Positions 1 through 12,579 are shown, counted from the first letter of the stretch. The stretch: 64,000 nucleotides of DNA from Melampsora larici-populina 98AG31 (GCF_000204055.1 NW_006768845.1:72471-136470), one strand, 5' to 3'. Notes: generated by a model from the sequence alone, not told the origin. Numbers and translations are program-made.

Positions 1-776
1 AGTATGTATTCAAACAATGCTGAGCATTGTCTCTCGTCTGAGACGATCAAGAAAGCTGCGTGTTATTGTAACGCACATCAATCCCAACCAACTTTGTAGA
101 ACTTCGTCTCTTATCTTGAATTCATTTGTTTGATGTCTTATATACTACTCATGTATCCCATCTTCGATTTTGTCTCTCTTTCCTCATCTTTGGGAAAGAG
201 AGTAAGTGTTTTGTTATCTCTATCATCTTTCTCTTTACTAATAATTTGTTCTTGGTAGAAATCTCCTTAGATCACTTGTGCCTTGAGCTTTACAAAGCTT
301 TATCTTAAATCTCACATTTTACTTTTTCATTTCCTCCGTAAAACTTAGGTACATCTATTTCACATTCTCTTTTCTCTACCGCTTAGTCTAGTTATTTATT
401 TCTATCTTTGTTATGTTCAGGTTAGTCTCAGGTCTGCATACCTGTAGTATTGGAGAAGGGTGCTCACCTTTAGCATCATTGATATAGGTTAGTTAGCAAT
501 AAATATTTATCTTTGGGAAAGAGAAAATCTCCTTAGATCACTTGTGCCTTGAGCTTTACCAAGCTTTATCTTAAATCTCACATTTTACTTTTTCATTTCC
601 TCCGNNNNNNNNNNNNNNNNNNNNNNNNNNNNNNNNNNNNNNNNNNNNNNNNNNNNNNNNNNNNNNNNNNNNNNNNNNNNNNNNNNNNNNNNNNNNNNNN
701 NNNNNNNNNNNNNNNNNNNNNNNNNNNNNNNNNNNNNNNNNNNNNNNNNNNNNNNNNNNNNNNNAAGCCATTTACA
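1..776 (+). repeat. Copia-1 5' LTR (partial, with N gap)
   Basis: Positions 1-604 match 5430-6033 in the 3' LTR with one mismatch that I could find (about 560, C for A). The first 81 bp of the LTR lie left of the window. The LTR ends in CATTTACA at 776, directly before the primer site. The N run at 605-764 falls inside the LTR; by comparison with the 3' copy about 93 bases should be there, not 160. Confidence 0.95.
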
Positions 777-790
777 TGGTAGCAAGAGTG
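777..790 (+). other. Copia-1 primer binding site
   Basis: TGGTAGCAAGAGTG follows the 5' LTR end without spacer. The first seven bases equal those of the Ty1 primer site, which pairs with the 3' end of initiator tRNA-Met. Copia-2 has the same 13 bases at 7279. The pairing tRNA is inferred. Confidence 0.75.
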
Positions 791-986
791 TCAAAACCGA
801 TCCGACAAATCAGTTATCTTCGCTTTAATTTATGAACGACGAGGAACCTATCTTTCCGTTGATCAACTATTCGCACCTTCTCCCACTCCATCGATATCTT
901 CAAATTCAGAAGATTTTCAGTCCTCTTCAGAGCCAGATTCCAACGGTGATCAAACATTCATCAAAAGCTTGGTTCCACCAACAGCC

Positions 987-3900
987 ATGACATCATCGAT
1001 TCCTCCTGCTGGTACAACCAGTATCACTACCACTACACTATCGTTTGGTAGTAGAAGGTATCAAATAGCTTCATCCATGGTTAACACATTATCCAAAATA
1101 ACAGTCACCGAGAAACTCAATGACACCAATTACTCTAATTGGTCATCAGAGATACAAACTGGAATTCAATCGTTATCCCTAGCTTCCTTCTTATTATCCA
1201 ATAAAGATGAACCTTCTATCGATGCCGATTTGAAGTTGTGGAATGAGGTAGTCCGAGAATCCCTCACCACCTGGATTATCTCCAAACTTGATCAACCTAA
1301 CAGGAATCGCTTCGAGCCAACTATTACTATTGAAAGTGATAACGGTCCAGATATGGAATCAACACCCAGCAAGTTATGGGTCAAGATTAGAGATCACCAT
1401 GCTCCCCGTACTCCAGCTCACCAAATGCTAATGAGAAGATTATTATTCGGTCTTAAGCAAGGTACCTCAACCCTCCCCAAGCACTTGGATGAGTTTCATA
1501 AGCTTTACACAGCTTTTGGACAATCAGGAGGAAAAATCGGTGGTGTTGAATTAGGACAACAGCTTTTAATGTCTCTCAACTCAGACTGGATGAAAGTCGC
1601 TGAAGACATCGCGGACAATAATGAATTTGAATATGATTCAGTCGTTACCGCCCTTAATGTCCGAATCACCAATTGAGCTCTCCTTCATCCTTCATCTACT
1701 ATTCCTGTTATTGAAGCAAGTGCAGCTAGTCCAATGAGAAGGCGACAAGGCTTTGTTCAAACTCGGTGTTCTCCCAAGAAATGTGTTTCATTAACTCACA
1801 CCGAAGCTGAATGTATCAGAAACCCGAAGAATATTGACAAGTTCAACGCTTGGATCGAAGCCAAGAAAGCCAAAGGTCAATGGGTTGACCAAACTCCAAC
1901 ATCTGCCTCAGTCAATGCGGTAACACCTATACCACCCACTGTCCCAAATTCCACGTTTCCTACTCTGTCTTCTCTTCAAGAATCCCTAGAGCGATCAGAC
2001 TTTTCAGCCAGTGCCAGCGCGGTATACATTGTTGATTCAAAATCGAACATCGGGAATGAGCATTTTGGGATCGTGGACAGTGGAACCACTCACCATATGT
2101 TCAAATTAGAAAAGTTCTTCGATTCTACGGGCTATACATCCACTTTTTCTTCTAACCCTTGTGTAGGATTGGCAGGAGGATCGGCCACCCTTGATATCAA
2201 AGGAAAAGGGAACGTGACCATCATCGGACCATCAGGAGATATCACCACTCTCACCGACTGCCTTTTTGTTCCTGACTTAAAGCAAAATCTAATTGCTGGA
2301 GGAAGATTACTACATGAAGGTTGGGTGACGACTCGACACCAAGATGGAACCTTCGTTGTCCAACGAAACGGGAAGACGGCTATGACCGGACGAGTCGATC
2401 CTAACACCATGTTACTTAACCTCAACTCTGTGCGTACACTATCATCTAGTCCAACGCCAAACTCTTCAGCTATCACCGATGGAACAACTGAAGCTCTTCA
2501 TCTGTTACATCATCAACTAGGTCACCCAAATTTTACATATTTAAAACAAATGATCAAGGGTGATACTGTTATTGGTTTACCAACATTCCTATCTAAAGTT
2601 GTATTGCCTGATACCTTACCTTGCAATTCATGTGATCTTTCAAAAGCTCATTGTCAACCCCACTCTCATACTCGAGTCAGATCATTAAACCCTTTAGACA
2701 ACGTCCACATTGACCTTAGCGGCATAATGCGCACCCCGGCCATATGTAGAAGTCTTTATTTCATATTGTTCACGGATGATCACACTTCCTATAGACATGT
2801 TACTGGTCTAAAGTCGAAGGAAAAGGATGAGGTTCACACCGCTATTCACACCTACATCTCACTCGTTGAACGTCAATTTGACCAAAAAGTTAAAGCTTTC
2901 ACATTGGACGGGGGAGGAGAGTTTCTGAACGACGTCCTTTTACCCTACTGTCAACAAAATGGCATCTATTTAAGAATCACGTCAGCATATACTCCCGAAG
3001 AAAACGGGGTAGCTGAACGATCAATGCGCACAATCATCTCAAAAGGTCGCTCTATGCTAATCCAAGCAAATCTCCCGGTAAGGTTCTGGCTTGAGTCAGT
3101 GAAGAATGCAGTCTTCCTGAACAACAGAACCACCACCATTACCATCCCCAAGAACCGCACACCCTTTGAAATGTGGTTTCACCGAAAGCCTGACATTTCT
3201 CACATCAAAGCTTTCGGCTGTCTTACCTATGTCCTAATCCGGAAGCCTGATAGAGAAAATAAGTATGCAGCGACTTCTCTTCACGGCATACTGGTAGGAC
3301 ACACCGAGCACAATCAAAATTATAAAGTTTTCATGCTCCATGACTCAAAAATCATCATCACTCATGATGCATCTTTCCGTCAAGATGTTTACCCTTTCAC
3401 CAAATTACCCACTTTTGACATTTCTCATCTGTCGGCTGATAATGAAAACCCTCCATCATTATCCGTTTCTACACCTCCTGTCCTACGCCAAACTGATAAC
3501 GATGATTTCGAACCTGAAATCCTTCAAGAGATCACTGTTGTTCAACCTCAAACACCCGACGAGCCTCCCATGAGGCCAATCACTCCACCTGTCTTACCAC
3601 GACGAAGTACGCGTGAAGTTCGGCCTATCGACCGCTTTGTACCCAACACAAATCTTGCGTTTTGGGAAGATGAAGTCTTCATCGAGAAGAACGATATCTG
3701 CGCCTATGCATTCGCTGTTGAATCGACCATTCGAATAGTGGGAGAGCCAGGTAGTTACAAACAAGCAATGAAATCTCCAGACAAATTAGAATGGATCAAA
3801 GCATGTGATAAAGAAATTGATAACATGAATCGAAAGAAAGTCTGGATCTTGGTGGATAGACCTGCCGATGCACCTGTAGTTGGATCTCGGTGGCATTTCA

Positions 3901-5327
3901 AAGTTAAGCATCGACCTGACGGATCAATAATCAAGCACAAGGCACGATTAGTAGCTAAGGGTTTCACCCAAACCTTTGGGGTTGACTATGAGGAGACTTT
4001 TGCGCCAACTGGCAAGCCTGCTTCGTATCGCATCGTAGTATGTATCACAGCTCATAACGGGTGGGAGATCCATGGAATGGATGCAATCACAGCGTTCTTA
4101 AACTCAGGTCTCAAAGAAAAAGTATACATGGAGCAGCCTGAGGGATATATCAATCCTGAAGATGAAGGAAAGGTCTGCGAATTACTTCAAGCGTTGTACG
4201 GCCTAAAGCAATCAGCTCATGAGTGGAACAAAGATTTCAGAACAATGTTGCTAAGCATCAAGTTTGTTCAGGCTGAAGGGGATGAGTGTGTATACATCCA
4301 AAACAAATCTCCTTCCGACATTATCGTTTTCTACTTACATGTCGATGACATGGCGATTACCGGTACTAAGCTCGCCATCCCTCTATTCAAACAGGAAATG
4401 ATGAACTTTTGGGAAATGGAGGACCTTGGACCCGTCACGTGTGTGGTAGGTATCGAAACGCTACGACTTTCAACTCATCATTACGCCATTCACCAACGGT
4501 CCATGACAGAATCGCTCCTACTGCGTTTTGGTCTTGCAGATTGCAAGCCTGCGTCTACCCCGGTCCAGGGAGGTCTCAAACTATTGTCTTCAACACCAGA
4601 GGAAGCCGCAACCTTTTCAAAACTTAACCTGCCATATCGATCAGGGGTAGGTAGTCTCATGTACATCTCTCAATGTACCCGCCCCGACATCGCTTATGCT
4701 GTTGGGGTCCTGTCCCAACATTTGGATTCACCCTGTCAACGCCACTGGGAAGCTTTTCAACACGTGTTACGATACTTACGAGGTACCTTGAATCTGGGTA
4801 TCCACTACTATGCTAGCGACACCAATCACTTTTGTATGCAGTCAAGCTGGAGTGTACCAACAACCAACGTTGACTCTGACTGGGCAGGGTGCAAGAACTC
4901 ACGTCGTTCAACAACTGGATACCTCACAACCTTGCTGGGAGGTGCAATCTCCTGGAGATCACGCTTGCAACAAACTGTTGCCCTGTCATCAACCGAGGCT
5001 GAGTACCGGGCAACCACAGAAGCCGGCCAAGAAGTCCAATGGTTACGAAACTTACTACGAGATGTTGGTTTCGCCTGGGAAGGTCCTATCAGCATCAACT
5101 GTGACAATCTTGGTGCAATTGACTTGTCATCAAACGCGGTGAATCACGGACGAACTAAACACATCGACATTGAGCATCATTGGATAAGGGAACAGGTCAA
5201 ACAAAAGAAAATAATTTTAACTTATTGCAAATCAGCTGACATGGCGGCAGACTTACTTACCAAACCTCTGCATCTGGGGCCATTCTGGGATCATATGAAG
5301 AGTATTGGATTGAAAAGGTGTTTGTAG
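987..5327 (+). CDS. Copia-1 Gag-Pol polyprotein with one in-frame UGA
   Basis: One frame of 1447 codons carries Gag (UBN2-like region, about 1080-1670), a zinc knuckle of form CX4CX4HX4C (about 1764-1815), protease (VDSGTTHH near 2073), integrase HHCC (about 2508-2640) and DDE core (Asp near 2713, TLDGGGEF near 2903, PEENG near 2995), reverse transcriptase (LHVDDM near 4338) and RNase H (SDWAG, SSTEAEYRA, 4870-5200). It replicates the element through virus-like particles and integrates the cDNA. The first ATG in frame is at 987, although the frame is open back to a TAG in the primer site at 780. The only lesion is TGA at 1674-1676 (codon 230), between Gag core and zinc knuckle. Almost identical LTRs and otherwise intact motifs suggest a young copy. 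The UGA may be a mutation or a readthrough site. Confidence 0.9.
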
Positions 5328-5337
5328 CGTGTCTTGA

Positions 5338-5348
5338 TTGAGGGGGTG
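5338..5348 (+). other. Copia-1 polypurine tract
   Basis: TTGAGGGGGTG sits immediately before the 3' LTR start TGTTG. Copia-2 has TTGAGGGGGCG at the equivalent place (11988-11998). It is the expected plus-strand priming site. Confidence 0.8.
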
Positions 5349-6138
5349 TGTTGAAAGCCAATCAAGACTGAGGCTTAAGTCATGGTAGCTATGTTATGGA
5401 AACTGGAATTAGTATTAAGTACGAAACAGAGTATGTATTCAAACAATGCTGAGCATTGTCTCTCGTCTGAGACGATCAAGAAAGCTGCGTGTTATTGTAA
5501 CGCACATCAATCCCAACCAACTTTGTAGAACTTCGTCTCTTATCTTGAATTCATTTGTTTGATGTCTTATATACTACTCATGTATCCCATCTTCGATTTT
5601 GTCTCTCTTTCCTCATCTTTGGGAAAGAGAGTAAGTGTTTTGTTATCTCTATCATCTTTCTCTTTACTAATAATTTGTTCTTGGTAGAAATCTCCTTAGA
5701 TCACTTGTGCCTTGAGCTTTACAAAGCTTTATCTTAAATCTCACATTTTACTTTTTCATTTCCTCCGTAAAACTTAGGTACATCTATTTCACATTCTCTT
5801 TTCTCTACCGCTTAGTCTAGTTATTTATTTCTATCTTTGTTATGTTCAGGTTAGTCTCAGGTCTGCATACCTGTAGTATTGGAGAAGGGTGCTCACCTTT
5901 AGCATCATTGATATAGGTTAGTTAGCAATAAATATTTATCTTTGGGAAAGAGAAAATCTCCTTAGATCACTTGTGCCTTGAGCTTTACAAAGCTTTATCT
6001 TAAATCTCACATTTTACTTTTTCATTTCCTCCGTAAAACTTAGGTTAGTCTCAGGTCTGCATACCTGTAGTATTGGAGAAGGGTGCTCACCTTTAGCATC
6101 ATTGATATAGGTTCATCTCGTGTTCTAAGCCATTTACA
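5349..6138 (+). repeat. Copia-1 3' LTR (790 bp)
   Basis: Runs from TGTTGAAAGCC to CATTTACA. It contains an internal direct duplication: about 90 bp beginning at AAATCTCCTTAG recurs (5686 and 5955), as does the block GGTTAGTCTCAGG...GATATAGGTT (5847 and 6043). The right flank is GGTTT; the left flank is outside the window, so the target duplication cannot be checked. The LTR interrupts the tyrosine-recombinase frame of the DIRS-1 element right after its first catalytic-arginine motif. Confidence 0.93.
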
Positions 6139-6397
6139 GGTTTTCCCGTCCGACAATCGTAAGTCAACTCGCCGAGTCTGGCTAGACCCCAAAAGGCGCA
6201 GATCGCCACGTCGAGAACCGCCGAGTCAGCGCGAGAGCCGTTTGCCAGTTTCATATATAGCAGTAAGATGTGTTCCAATAGGACTGCTGGCTTTGGCGGC
6301 TTCAATGGTAAGAGGGCGTCCGCCCTTGCTGATGCACGGAGCATCACCGTCACTCTTTCGTTCGTAACATGAGGGTATGGCAGATCGTGGAACAAAT
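6139..6397 (-). pseudogene. DIRS-1 tyrosine recombinase, middle fragment
   Basis: On the minus strand the frame reads from a FHDLPYPH motif to ARLGELT, which fits the first catalytic Arg box of DIRS-type tyrosine recombinases, and stops at the Copia-1 LTR. The parallel segment in DIRS-2 (YLSGIKVWH...FHDHDYPH...FWGMARLREL, 31900-32170) shows that it continues the fragment at 12580-12885, with about three codons lost at the Copia-2 junction. The remaining catalytic His/Arg/Tyr part lies left of Copia-1, outside the window. Confidence 0.85.
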
Positions 6398-7278
6398 TGA
6401 TATTATTGAGGCAAGGTCAAGTCCATCATGAGCGTGAGTTATCATCATGGGCAAACGGCTGAGGTGGTAGTTGAACTCTTTCAGGTTGTTCCTCTTTGGT
6501 GAAAGGATGGTTGTGATGGTAGTGTTTTGATTACCCTTTTGGGAAACGGGTGGCTAGGAGGAGTACCTCTTTTGGATTAGTGGCATGTCCATTCATCTAG
6601 TTTTGGTTTCTTGTATTGTTGCCCCTTGCTTCAGGGTTTTTGTGTGCGCGTCTAGTTTTTCTCTTATATACTCACTGTCCCTCGAGCTCCCGGTTCCTCC
6701 CTCATTGTGTGGAACCTGGAAGCTTAGAGTGAGTCTATTCTTTCATTCTCGTATTTGTGATCTTTTCTCCTTTTTATTCCTGGACAGGTACTCACAGGTC
6801 TCTACAGGCCTCCCTACCACTTATTTTTGACCTGCTTACTCGCAGGTAAGGCGTAGACTTCATCCGCCCTCTTTTCAACTTCTGAGTTTCTTTGAGTCCT
6901 CTCGAAACTCATCAATACCTGTCTGTCCAGGTAAATACTTTGTCTTATTGATTCCAGATTCATTAGTTTTTTTTTCTTCTCTTTTTCATCTTGTGAAATA
7001 TGATCGTGTGGAACCTGGAAGCTTAGAGCCTCCCTACCACTTCTTTTTGACCTGCTTACTCGCAGGTAAAGCGTAGACTTCATCCGCCCTCTTTTCAACT
7101 TCTGACTTTCTTTGAGTCCTCTCGAAACTCATCAATACCTGTCTGTCCAGGTAAGGCGTAGACTTCATCCGCCCTCTTTTCAACTTCTGAGTTTCTTTGA
7201 GTCCTCTCAAAACTCATCAATACCTGTCTGTCCAGGTTTTTGCGCGTTGATACTGTCAATCAACGTCGCGTCATTTCA
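6398..7278 (+). repeat. Copia-2 5' LTR (881 bp, expanded)
   Basis: Matches the 3' LTR 11999-12579 (581 bp) with scattered substitutions, but lacks the first five bases (TGTTA). It is about 300 bp longer because a unit containing GGCGTAGACTTCATCC and ATACCTGTCTGTCCAGGT occurs three times (about 6846, 7068, 7152) instead of once. It ends in GTCATTTCA before the primer site at 7279. Confidence 0.9.
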
Positions 7279-7291
7279 TGGTAGCAAGAGT
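7279..7291 (+). other. Copia-2 primer binding site
   Basis: TGGTAGCAAGAGT, identical over 13 bases to that of Copia-1, adjoins the 5' LTR. The shared primer site and shared polypurine tract indicate that the two elements are of one lineage. Confidence 0.75.
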
Positions 7292-7497
7292 CACTACGAC
7301 TCGAAACAACCTGTACTCAAAGATCTCGAAAGAAGTTTAAGTCATCGTCTCCTGAACCTGTCTTCACTGACGCCAAAAACGAACTCGAAGAAACCTCATC
7401 TCAGTCTTCATCTACCTCGGACAAGACCCAAACTCCCAAGTCTGGTATCAATCCCAAGACCGACTCATCGTCAAAATCTCCTGCTTTCCCATCCACT

Positions 7498-10400
7498 ATG
7501 TCTTCGGAAAAGGATGACCACAAGTTCTTTGGAACTCCCATCCAACAGTTTGTCCAGAAGCTCAACTCGATACTCTCGAAGTACTCGATAGACAACAAGC
7601 TGTCGGACGGGAATTTTCCGGAGTGGTCACTGGAAGTCAGACGAGTCCTTAGAATCATCGACTATCACAAGTACCTGACTAAGGCCGATTTCAAGGCGCC
7701 TTCGCTTACCGAGGAACAACACCTCAAGGTAAAACTTGTCATATCTATGTGGATGCTTAGCCTTATGGATAGTCAGAACAAGAGTAGATGCCAGACAATG
7801 TTGAAGCTTGAAAAGAAAGACTCAGAAGATGAAGATGCGGAAGTTGACAGCAACGACGAGGATGATGTAGAGTACGAACCTTCTCGTATTTGGATTTTTC
7901 TTAAAAGTCACCATCAAAGAATCTCAGAGGCGGGACTTCAGACCATTGAAGATGCCATAAGCGATATGAAGATCCTGAACTCCAACTCCTTCAAAGTTCA
8001 TTGCAATAAATTCAACAACTTGATGGCGGACTTTGTGAAATACAAAGGTCAAATGTCAACTGCGTCCGCCGCTCGAAAACTCATCAAGACTGTCAGGTCT
8101 CGCATCAACGAGAACGTGTCGGAGAACATATACGCAAAGGTGGTGCCCCTCACTAGGGAAGGTGTTGTTCAATATCTCATCGACTATGAAGCCAGAAATG
8201 GAGGCTTTTCAACTCCTGCCATTGTTGAGGCTAGTCAGTCATCTTACTCAACCTCTGCTGTGAACCACTACTCGACGTCTGCTGTCCACTCAGGAAATGA
8301 CAACCCTTGCAACAATCGTTGATTCCGTCCTAAGTGTACAGAAGGTCATTGCATCTCTACTACACACAGTCCTGACAAGTGTTTCGCCAAGCCTGAGAAC
8401 CGTGTCGCCAAGGAAAACTGGATCGCTCAGATGGAGGCCAGACGAAACGGCGGTCAGTCTACCCGATATCTACGACCATCACAAACCTCAAATGTTGCTG
8501 GAGTCAAGCAGATATCCCTCCCATCGGCAAGCCCTGCTCTCGCTTCGTCGAATCCCTTTGCGTCTCTTCACGTGTCTCTGGTGGATGATGAGATAAAAGC
8601 CTCATCTGCAGCCTCAGAATCATTCGAAGCTTCTCACACCGTGTTTGATGAAGACACACCTGCTGCAAATATTGTCAGTGAAAGTGGTGGCCACTGGGCT
8701 TTGTACGACACCGGAGCAACACATTACATGTTCAAGAATGAAAGCCTGTTCTCCTCCAGCTCATTAACCAAGCTTGAAGACTCTTCGAAACGTCTCAAGC
8801 TGGCTGGAGGTGACGTATCACTTGCTGTACACTCCACCGGCACCGTGCAACTCAAGTCAGGAACGGGGAAGATGTTCGAATTAAACAACAGCCTCTATGT
8901 TCCGGAGCTTGCTCAAAATCTATTGGCTCGTGGTGCAATGCTTTGAAAGGGTGTTCAAGTTCTCATTCATCCGAACAACCAAAACTGTTTCCCTCTAGTC
9001 TTCAAGGGGGAAGCTTTGTTTAATGGAGTGTTTGCCGCCAACAACCTCATGTATGTCGCCCTCAATCCGGTGAGTCCTGTTTCAGACTCTAGCGCGTCAA
9101 CCACACGAGCTGAGGATCTTGCTCTTCTTCAACACCGACGATTAGGACACTTAAGTAATCGGTATCTCAAGCTCATGTGCAAACACAAAAGTGTAGGAGG
9201 ATTGGCAGATGATATTACTAAGTTGGAAGAATGTGATATTTGCAATTTGTCCAAGAACACCAAAATTCCTCATTCTTCTACTAGACCAAGAGCTTTTCGA
9301 CATCTTGAAAATGTACAAGTCAACCTCAGTGGCATTATTAGAGTGAAAGGCCTCAAGTGTGAAATGTACTATGCTCTGTTTTGTGATGACTTCTCGTCTT
9401 TTCGCCACATTTACTTCATGAAATCAAAGTCTAAAGAAGAAGTGTTTGAAGTTTTTAAATCATACCTTGCACTGGCAGAACAACAAACTTGCATGAAGCT
9501 GAAACAGTTTACCCTTGACAGGGGAGGTGAATTTCTGAATGACCTCCTGGGAAAAGAACTGAAAGAACGAGGAATCGTCTTGAACCTCACAGCTGCTCAC
9601 ACACCCAAAGAAAATGGTGTGTCTGAACGCGGAAATCGAACCATCAGCACAAAGGCAAGATCAATGATGCTGGACTCCGGTGTACCTTTGCGCTTCTGGG
9701 TTCAGGCGTGCAGGACAGCTGTGTTTCTCACCAACAGAACAGTGACAGCTGCTCTGAGTGGACATCAAACACCATTTGAGGCGTGGCATTTTCGCAAGCC
9801 ATCAGTGGACCATCTAAGAATTTTTGGATGTCTGAGCTATTCTCTTATCAGAAAAGAAGTTTGAGGTTCAAAATTCAGTCCGGTGAGCTCTCATGGTGTG
9901 CTCATGGGGTTTGATGAGGACAATTTCAATTATCATATCTTTGACTTGAACTCCCAAAAGATCATCATAACTCATGACACCACTTTCAACAAAAACAAAT
10001 TCCCTTTTCGAGAAGATGTCGCTGTGATCAAACCTCCACCTGTTCTGAATAAACCGGATGCTGGAGTCAACATCAAGTTCTTCAACGACGACAGTGAAGA
10101 TGAACATTTTGAAATTATGAATCAAGACTCCGTGAAGAATTCACTTGATGAGACCGTCACGACCCTACCTCCCAGCCCTGAACCCGAGAATCATCCTGCA
10201 AGTAATCCTCCTAGCTTGAGTGTGGATATTGCGGCACCGCCTCCTGTAAGAAGATCAATGAGAGAGAAACCTGCGGTGAAGTATACTTCGACAGCCATCT
10301 GTGATGATCTTAAGTTGTCTTCTCTAATCACCAAGTGGGAGTCTGCTCAACGTTTCAACTGCGGTATGCCGGAATGCGACATGGTAGCAGCGGTGAATGA

Positions 10401-11985
10401 TGTTCCACGATCGTACCCAAAGTCCGTGACAGGGCCGGAAGGTAATGAGTAGAGCAAAGCCTGTGAAAAAGAAATTAGAGCGATGCATGACAAGACAGTT
10501 TGGGTGTTGGTTAATCGACCAAAGGACTGCAATGTTATACGTGGACTTTGGCTGTTCAGGAAGAAAGAAACGTCAGATCCGAACAAGAAATTCAAGTTCA
10601 AGGCTCGTTACGTGGCCATGGGTAATACCCAAATCCATGGTCTCGACTATTTTGATACGTTTGCACCAACCGGCAAACCAACTTCCTTCAGACTCTTCAT
10701 CGCCTTGGCAGCCATAAATGGCTGGGAGGTTCATCTCATGGATGCGGTCACCGCTTTCCTCAACAGCAATCTGGACGAGGACATCTACGTCGAGCAACCG
10801 GAAGGTTTCAAGGTACCCGGAAAAGAACATCTTGTTTGTAAACTGCTGAAATCTCTGTACGGACTAAAACAAGCTCCAAAATGTTGGCAAGACGATGTTG
10901 AAGAATTCCTAGTCAGCATTGGTTTCATTCAATGTGAAATTGATCACTGTGTATATATCAGGTGTCAAGATGATCTCTGCACGGCTGTGTACGTTCACGT
11001 GGACGATCTGACAATCACCGGCAACGACATCCTCTCCTTCAAGGCTCAGATTTCAGAGCGTTGGGAAATCGAGGATTTGGGTTTAGCCTCAACCGTTGTT
11101 GGCATTGAGGTGATCAGAGAAGACCGTCATACTTATTCCATCTGTCAAGCGAAGTACACGTCAAAAGTACTTCAGCGTTTTGATTCTTTAGATCTCAAGC
11201 CTGCAAGTACTCCTCTTCCCCCTGGGCTGAAACTGTTTAAGCCTGATTTAGAGGAAATCAACGACTTCGCCAGCAGAAAGCTCCCATACAGAAGCGTTGT
11301 GGGCTCACTGATGTACCTCGCACAGTGTACAAGGCCTGACTTGGCCTACTCTGTCGGTATTCTCTCTCAGCATCTTGATTGGCCCGGATATCAACACTGG
11401 AACACGGCTACTCACGTACTCAGGTATCTTGCCGGAACAATCAATCTAGGGATTTGTTACTCAGGTTTAGGTGTGGTTCAACCAGTCAAGGGTATCAAGA
11501 GTCAGGATTGTCCTCAAGCGCTGTGTGATGCGGACTGGGCTGGAGACAAAGATACTCAAAGGTCAACTACGGGGTACATTTTCATTATAGCTGGTGGTGT
11601 GGTGTCTTGGAGAAGCAAGCTTCAACCCACTGTGGCTCTGTCTTAAACAGAGGCTGAATATCGTGCGATCACGGAAGCTGGGCATGAACTTTTGTGGCTT
11701 AGGACAATGCTGAGTAAACTTGGATACGAAGACTCTAACCCAACGGTGCTGCAAAGTGACAATATGGGCGCTATTCACCTAATAAACAAGACTGTGTTCC
11801 ACGCCAGGACTAAACACATTGAGATCCACTACCACTGGATCAGAGAGGTAGTCAAGGCTGGAAAACTCACGGTGCAACACTGTCCAACTCATTTAATGAC
11901 AGCAGATCTACTTACCAAGTCACTAGGCACTTCTCAATTCACTCATCTCAGAAAGTTATTAGGTCTCAAAGCTATCTTGTGCTGA
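7498..11985 (+). pseudogene. Copia-2 Gag-Pol polyprotein, five in-frame stops
   Basis: All open pieces are in one frame, so there are no indels, only nonsense changes: TGA at 8320, 8944 and 9862, TAG at 10450 (a Trp codon in Copia-1), TAA at 11644 (a Ser codon in the SSTEAEY motif). Recognisable in order are Gag, a CX4CX4HX4C zinc knuckle (about 8333-8380), protease (YDTGATHYM near 8704), integrase, RT (VHVDDL near 10996) and RNase H (DADWAGDKD, 11527). The first integrase Asp is replaced by Asn (AAC at 9322-9324), while the later Asp and Glu remain. It cannot act autonomously. An acidic stretch near 7830-7880 has no counterpart in Copia-1. Confidence 0.92.
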
Positions 11986-11987
11986 AC

Positions 11988-11998
11988 TTGAGGGGGCG
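11988..11998 (+). other. Copia-2 polypurine tract
   Basis: TTGAGGGGGCG immediately precedes the 3' LTR start TGTTATGATATT. Confidence 0.8.
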
Positions 11999-12579
11999 TG
12001 TTATGATATTATTGAGGCAAGGTCAAGTCCATCACGAGAGTGAGTTATCATCATGGGCAAACGGCTGAGTTGGTAGTTGAACTGTTTCAGGTTGTTCCTC
12101 TTTGGTGAAAGGATGGTTGTGATGGTAGTGTTTTGATTACCCTTTTGGGAAACGGGTGTCTAGGAGGAGTACCTCTTTTGGATTAGTGGCATGTTCATTC
12201 ATCTAGTTTTGGTTTCTTGTATTGTTGCCCCTTGCTTCAGGGTTTTTGTGTGCGCGTCTAGTTTTTCTCTTATATACTCACTGTCCCTCGAGCTCCCGGT
12301 TCCTCCCTCATCGTGTGGAACCTGGAAGCTTAGAGTGATTCTATTCTTTCATTCTTGTATTTGTGATCTTTTCTCCTTTTTATTCATGGACAGGTACACA
12401 CAGGTCTCTACAGGCCTCCCTACCACTTATTTTTGACCTGCTTACTCGCAGGTAAGGCGTAGACTTCATCCGCCCTCTTTTCAACTTCTGAGTTTCTTTG
12501 AGTCCTCTCGAAACTCATCAATACCTGTCTGTCCAGGTTTTTGCGCGTTGATACTGTCAATCAACGTCGCGTCATTTCA
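11999..12579 (+). repeat. Copia-2 3' LTR (581 bp)
   Basis: Runs from TGTTATGATATT to GTCATTTCA. Several substitutions against the 5' LTR within the first 100 bp make this insertion older than Copia-1. The right flank is the DIRS-1 recombinase frame; no matching target duplication remains on the left, where the LTR end and a few flanking bases are lost. Confidence 0.92.

Noticed and set aside
126..308. 60-codon frame in the Copia-1 LTR (repeated at 5555)
   Set aside because: Lies wholly within the LTR; T-rich hydrophobic translation without protein features.
2132..2476. Minus-strand frame of 114 codons opposite Copia-1 protease
   Set aside because: Shadow of the strongly supported Pol frame on the plus strand.
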